In this document: positions 61,878 through 64,000 of the stretch, one piece after another
Numbering within the stretch: the stretch's first letter is position 1
Layout: the number at the start of each line of letters is the position of its first letter
NCBI GenBank assembly: GCA_965221445.1
Contig: CBDCSF010000013.1
Location: 2,170,001 to 2,234,000, forward strand
Reading direction: 5' to 3'
Length of the DNA stretch: 64,000 nt
DNA from: MPNP01 sp965221445
GTDB lineage: Bacteria > Pseudomonadota > Alphaproteobacteria > Rhodobacterales > Rhodobacteraceae
The notes under the pieces: model-generated
What the model was told of the DNA's origin: nothing
Databases searched by the model: none
Seen by the model: the letters and a program-made list of their open reading frames with translations, nothing else
Program-made: the position numbers and the translations under genes

Positions 61878-62636
61878 TCAATCAGAGATGTAACCACGTA
61901 CATTTCCTCTGAAGAGGTTTCTTTCAATGATTTCCAAAATGTTCAGGAAACAGACAGCGAGAACAATAATAGAAAAGATAGCAGCATACATGCTAGGGTA
62001 ATCAGCAATCGAACGGCTGAAAGTGATTATATCGCCAACGCCTGTAGGTGTAATTTTCAATTCGGCTAGGATCGCTCCAATGAAACCTGCAGAAGTTCCG
62101 AGTCGTAAACCAGAAAAGATAAGAGGGGAGGCCGAGGGGATAATTACTTTGAGAATGATATCTCTTTTGGAACCAAGAAATGATGATGACATTTCTTTTA
62201 AATTTACTGGAGTATTGCGCACTGCACCTGCAGTATTCAGAACAATTACAGGCATGGCCATAATGCAGACAACGAAGACCTTTGAGGTTAGTCCTATACC
62301 GTAAACCATGACAAGAAGTGGAATCAGTGCTGCCAACGGGGCGGCTTGCATAATTATGAAGACAGGTGAAACCAACCAATCGAACCAGTTGCTAAGACCA
62401 ATCCAAAGCCCCAATGCTATACCGATGAAAGCAGAAATCAATAGTCCAACTATCAAGGGGCGTAATGTGTCAACATAAGCCAACAGTAGAGTACCGTCAA
62501 TGGTCATTACTATTAAGGCATTCATCGACTCGGAAAAAGTTGGAAAACCATAGCTGACCGGAATTAGACCAGCAATTTCCCAGGCACCGAATACAACTAC
62601 TGCTGAAAGCAGTTTTAAACTTAGAGATCTACTCAT
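61878..62636 (-). CDS. ABC transporter permease (second NMT1-type importer)
   Basis: A 252-residue permease with about six helices. The coupling loop NLKEMSSSFLGSKRDIILKV and IPSASPLIFSGLRLG are in the expected place (about 141-175). It follows the binding-protein gene by 62 bases and precedes the ATPase gene. It is paired with the permease at the operon end. Confidence 0.9.
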   Translation of the reverse strand: MSRSLSLKLLSAVVVFGAWEIAGLIPVSYGFPTFSESMNALIVMTIDGTLLLAYVDTLRPLIVGLLISAFIGIALGLWIGLSNWFDWLVSPVFIIMQAAPLAALIPLLVMVYGIGLTSKVFVVCIMAMPVIVLNTAGAVRNTPVNLKEMSSSFLGSKRDIILKVIIPSASPLIFSGLRLGTSAGFIGAILAELKITPTGVGDIITFSRSIADYPSMYAAIFSIIVLAVCFLNILEIIERNLFRGNVRGYISD

Positions 62637-62698
62637 TGTAAATTCATGAAATCACGGTAGCAACTGAGATCAACTGCAACCGTGATTGATTAAAATTT

Positions 62699-63673
62699 TT
62701 AATTTCCTAATGCTTTATCCAGTGGAGCGAGATACCAGAAATCTTCAATATTCAAACTTGAAACATCACCTTCTAGCTGACCGGCCTGACTGTACCATTC
62801 CATATCAGCCATGGCTGCTTTCCGCCCACCTCCGTTTGCATCGTAGAGACCTCCTTCTGCTGCTTCCATATAGAAGTTATCTAGGTTATCCAGAATTTCC
62901 TGCGGAAGTTGCCCAATTGGACCATCAGGATTTGTCTCACGACTAATAACAGTTGGATCAGCATTCATTTCTTGCCATACACCCAAAAGAGCGTTAACAA
63001 AGATTTGTACCTGTTCCTCATTCTCCATGATCCAATCAAGGTTGGCAAATAGGGCCTCATCCGATGCCTCTACATCAAACATAGGTAATACGTTGAACTT
63101 ATCACCATGTTGTCGCATAACCTTGTTCTTGTTGGACAGATCAATAATTGTAGCGTCGGCTTGGCCAGCTACCAAAGCAACAACGCGGTTGGCTGAACCT
63201 GGAACATAAGATCGTTTACCGAAAGTTATCCCTACTTTGTCTTCAATGACGTTGGCGATTGAATCTGTACCACCACCACGTGAGTGCAAGAGGATAGGTT
63301 CGCCATCCAAATCTTCTAGTGAACTGTATTTGTTCGTTGTAACAGGGAAGAATTTCAGTTTTGAAAGCTGGAAAATGATCCGTATAGGTGCTTTTGACCT
63401 CTGCATTGCAGCGTATGGTGTTCCAAATCCGATATCCATCTGGCCACTCAAGACTGCCTGAATTGCCAGTTCCTCGTCTGAGAAGGCAGTCCACTCGTAA
63501 TCAAGACCATTGGCCTTGGCCCTGTCCAGTGCTACAAAGAATGCTGCCAGCTCATCTGAGGGTGTTTCTGCGAGCGCGATTTTGATTGTTTCACCCTGTA
63601 CCGTCGTAACAGAAACAACAAACACGATTGGTAAAATTAAAATCTTCAGCACATAGCTAAAAATATTTCTCAT
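62699..63673 (-). CDS. NMT1-type ABC transporter substrate-binding protein (second importer)
   Basis: A 324-residue precursor with a signal peptide (FSYVLKILILPIVFVVSVTT, cleavage after VQG). The mature protein begins ETIKIALAETPSDELAAFFV and has the ABC-binding-protein layout (AIQAVLSGQMDIGFGTP; LHSRGGGTDSIANVIED). It is more divergent than the first binding protein. It is the first gene of the four-gene operon and is preceded by a possible structured leader. A purine-related ligand is suggested only by the neighbourhood. Confidence 0.85.
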   Translation of the reverse strand: MRNIFSYVLKILILPIVFVVSVTTVQGETIKIALAETPSDELAAFFVALDRAKANGLDYEWTAFSDEELAIQAVLSGQMDIGFGTPYAAMQRSKAPIRIIFQLSKLKFFPVTTNKYSSLEDLDGEPILLHSRGGGTDSIANVIEDKVGITFGKRSYVPGSANRVVALVAGQADATIIDLSNKNKVMRQHGDKFNVLPMFDVEASDEALFANLDWIMENEEQVQIFVNALLGVWQEMNADPTVISRETNPDGPIGQLPQEILDNLDNFYMEAAEGGLYDANGGGRKAAMADMEWYSQAGQLEGDVSSLNIEDFWYLAPLDKALGN

Positions 63674-64000
63674 TATTATGTTCTCCCTTTAAACTCATGG
63701 CAATATTTCTTTGGACAGGTTAAGACCAAAAAGAGGCCACATAGATTCGCAATAATTTTTTGTGAAACCACCCGACCAGGCTTTTGGCACTTAGCAAAAA
63801 GAAACTGATAGGGTAGGTCCCCAGGTCGGTATATCTGTTCACCAATAGTTAGTCAAGGAAGTATAATGATTTTCACACCCAATGAATTTGTCTTTTTCAA
63901 GCGATCAAATTCATTCTGGTAAGCAATTTCTGTATCACAGAACATTATTTGAGATAAATTGTTCTTTTCCTGCGTAGTTTTTCTTCAAATATTCTATAAA
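63674..64000. other. Upstream region of the second ABC operon
   Basis: About 330 bases without a gene. A ribosome binding site (GGGAGA on the minus strand) lies about ten bases before the 63673 start. The stretch contains the possible structured leader described separately. Confidence 0.45.
63771..63831 (-). promoter_or_regulatory. Possible structured leader, candidate purine-sensing riboswitch
   Basis: On the minus strand CCGACC pairs with GGTCGG (63824-63829 with 63772-63777); inside are two more pairs across a U-U mismatch and a CTTTT/AAAAG stem. The 5' internal segment (GGACCTACCCTATCAGT) is unpaired. The element lies about 100 bases upstream of an NMT1-type gene. NMT1-motif RNAs, known to sense xanthine and urate, occupy that position in Proteobacteria. 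I cannot confirm the consensus by eye. Confidence 0.3.

Noticed and set aside
1..64000. CRISPR array or replication origin
   Set aside because: No run of regularly spaced repeats and no dnaA-box cluster was seen when reading through the window.

Overview
The window reads as a piece of an AT-rich alphaproteobacterial chromosome. Core genes sit in arrangements typical of that class: accD-folC, trxA-addA-addB with a MurU/AmgK/TsaE-like trio, tsaD divergent from hemD-mitofilin(Mic60-like)-hemY, and ubiE-ubiB near mutM/fpg. UGA works as an ordinary stop codon. The genus cannot be named from sequence alone.

Layout. 1-2.9 kb: a tyrosine recombinase among relics (MNT-type nucleotidyltransferase, IS5-type transposase fragment). 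3-8 kb: ilvD, a GDPD phosphodiesterase, accD, folC. 8.5-12.6 kb: a defence-like island with an AbiEi/AbiEii pair, a decayed IS5-type transposase and a retron made of a structured RNA, a 52-residue membrane peptide, an XRE regulator and a reverse transcriptase with retron hallmarks. 13-22.1 kb: trxA-addAB-murU/amgK-tsaE. 22.5-33.2 kb: a glutathionyl-hydroquinone reductase-like gene, a broken ankyrin lipoprotein, ahcY, alkD-like, EVE, tsaD, hemD, Mic60-like, hemY and tRNA-Thr(CGT). 33.2-38.6 kb: accessory DNA with an unknown gene, a nuclease gene cut by one stop codon, and a tight three-gene operon of two BrxD/DUF2791-like proteins (one with intact Walker motifs, one degenerate) plus a helical partner. 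38.7-41.9 kb: a uronate-dehydrogenase-like gene, ubiB and ubiE. 42-48 kb: a TPP riboswitch driving thiBPQ, then small and broken genes (DUF2335, trypsin-like protease). 48.2-54.8 kb: fpg, an enoyl-CoA hydratase, a copper-type P-type ATPase and maeB. 54.9-63.7 kb: a purine-oxidation and transport region with uraH, two NMT1-type ABC importers, puuD and a FAH-family hydrolase.

Themes. (1) Core genes look intact, while accessory genes repeatedly carry single nonsense codons or one-base shifts, a pattern of ongoing erosion. (2) Two candidate defence systems stand out. In the retron, an extended hairpin reaches the ribosome binding site of the membrane peptide and contains the presumed 3' arm of the retron RNA, so peptide translation could be coupled to the state of the RNA or msDNA. 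The DUF2791 operon has no BREX partner in view. (3) The right end links urate oxidation to ABC uptake. A structured leader upstream of the second NMT1-type binding protein might be a xanthine/urate-type riboswitch; this is weakly supported.
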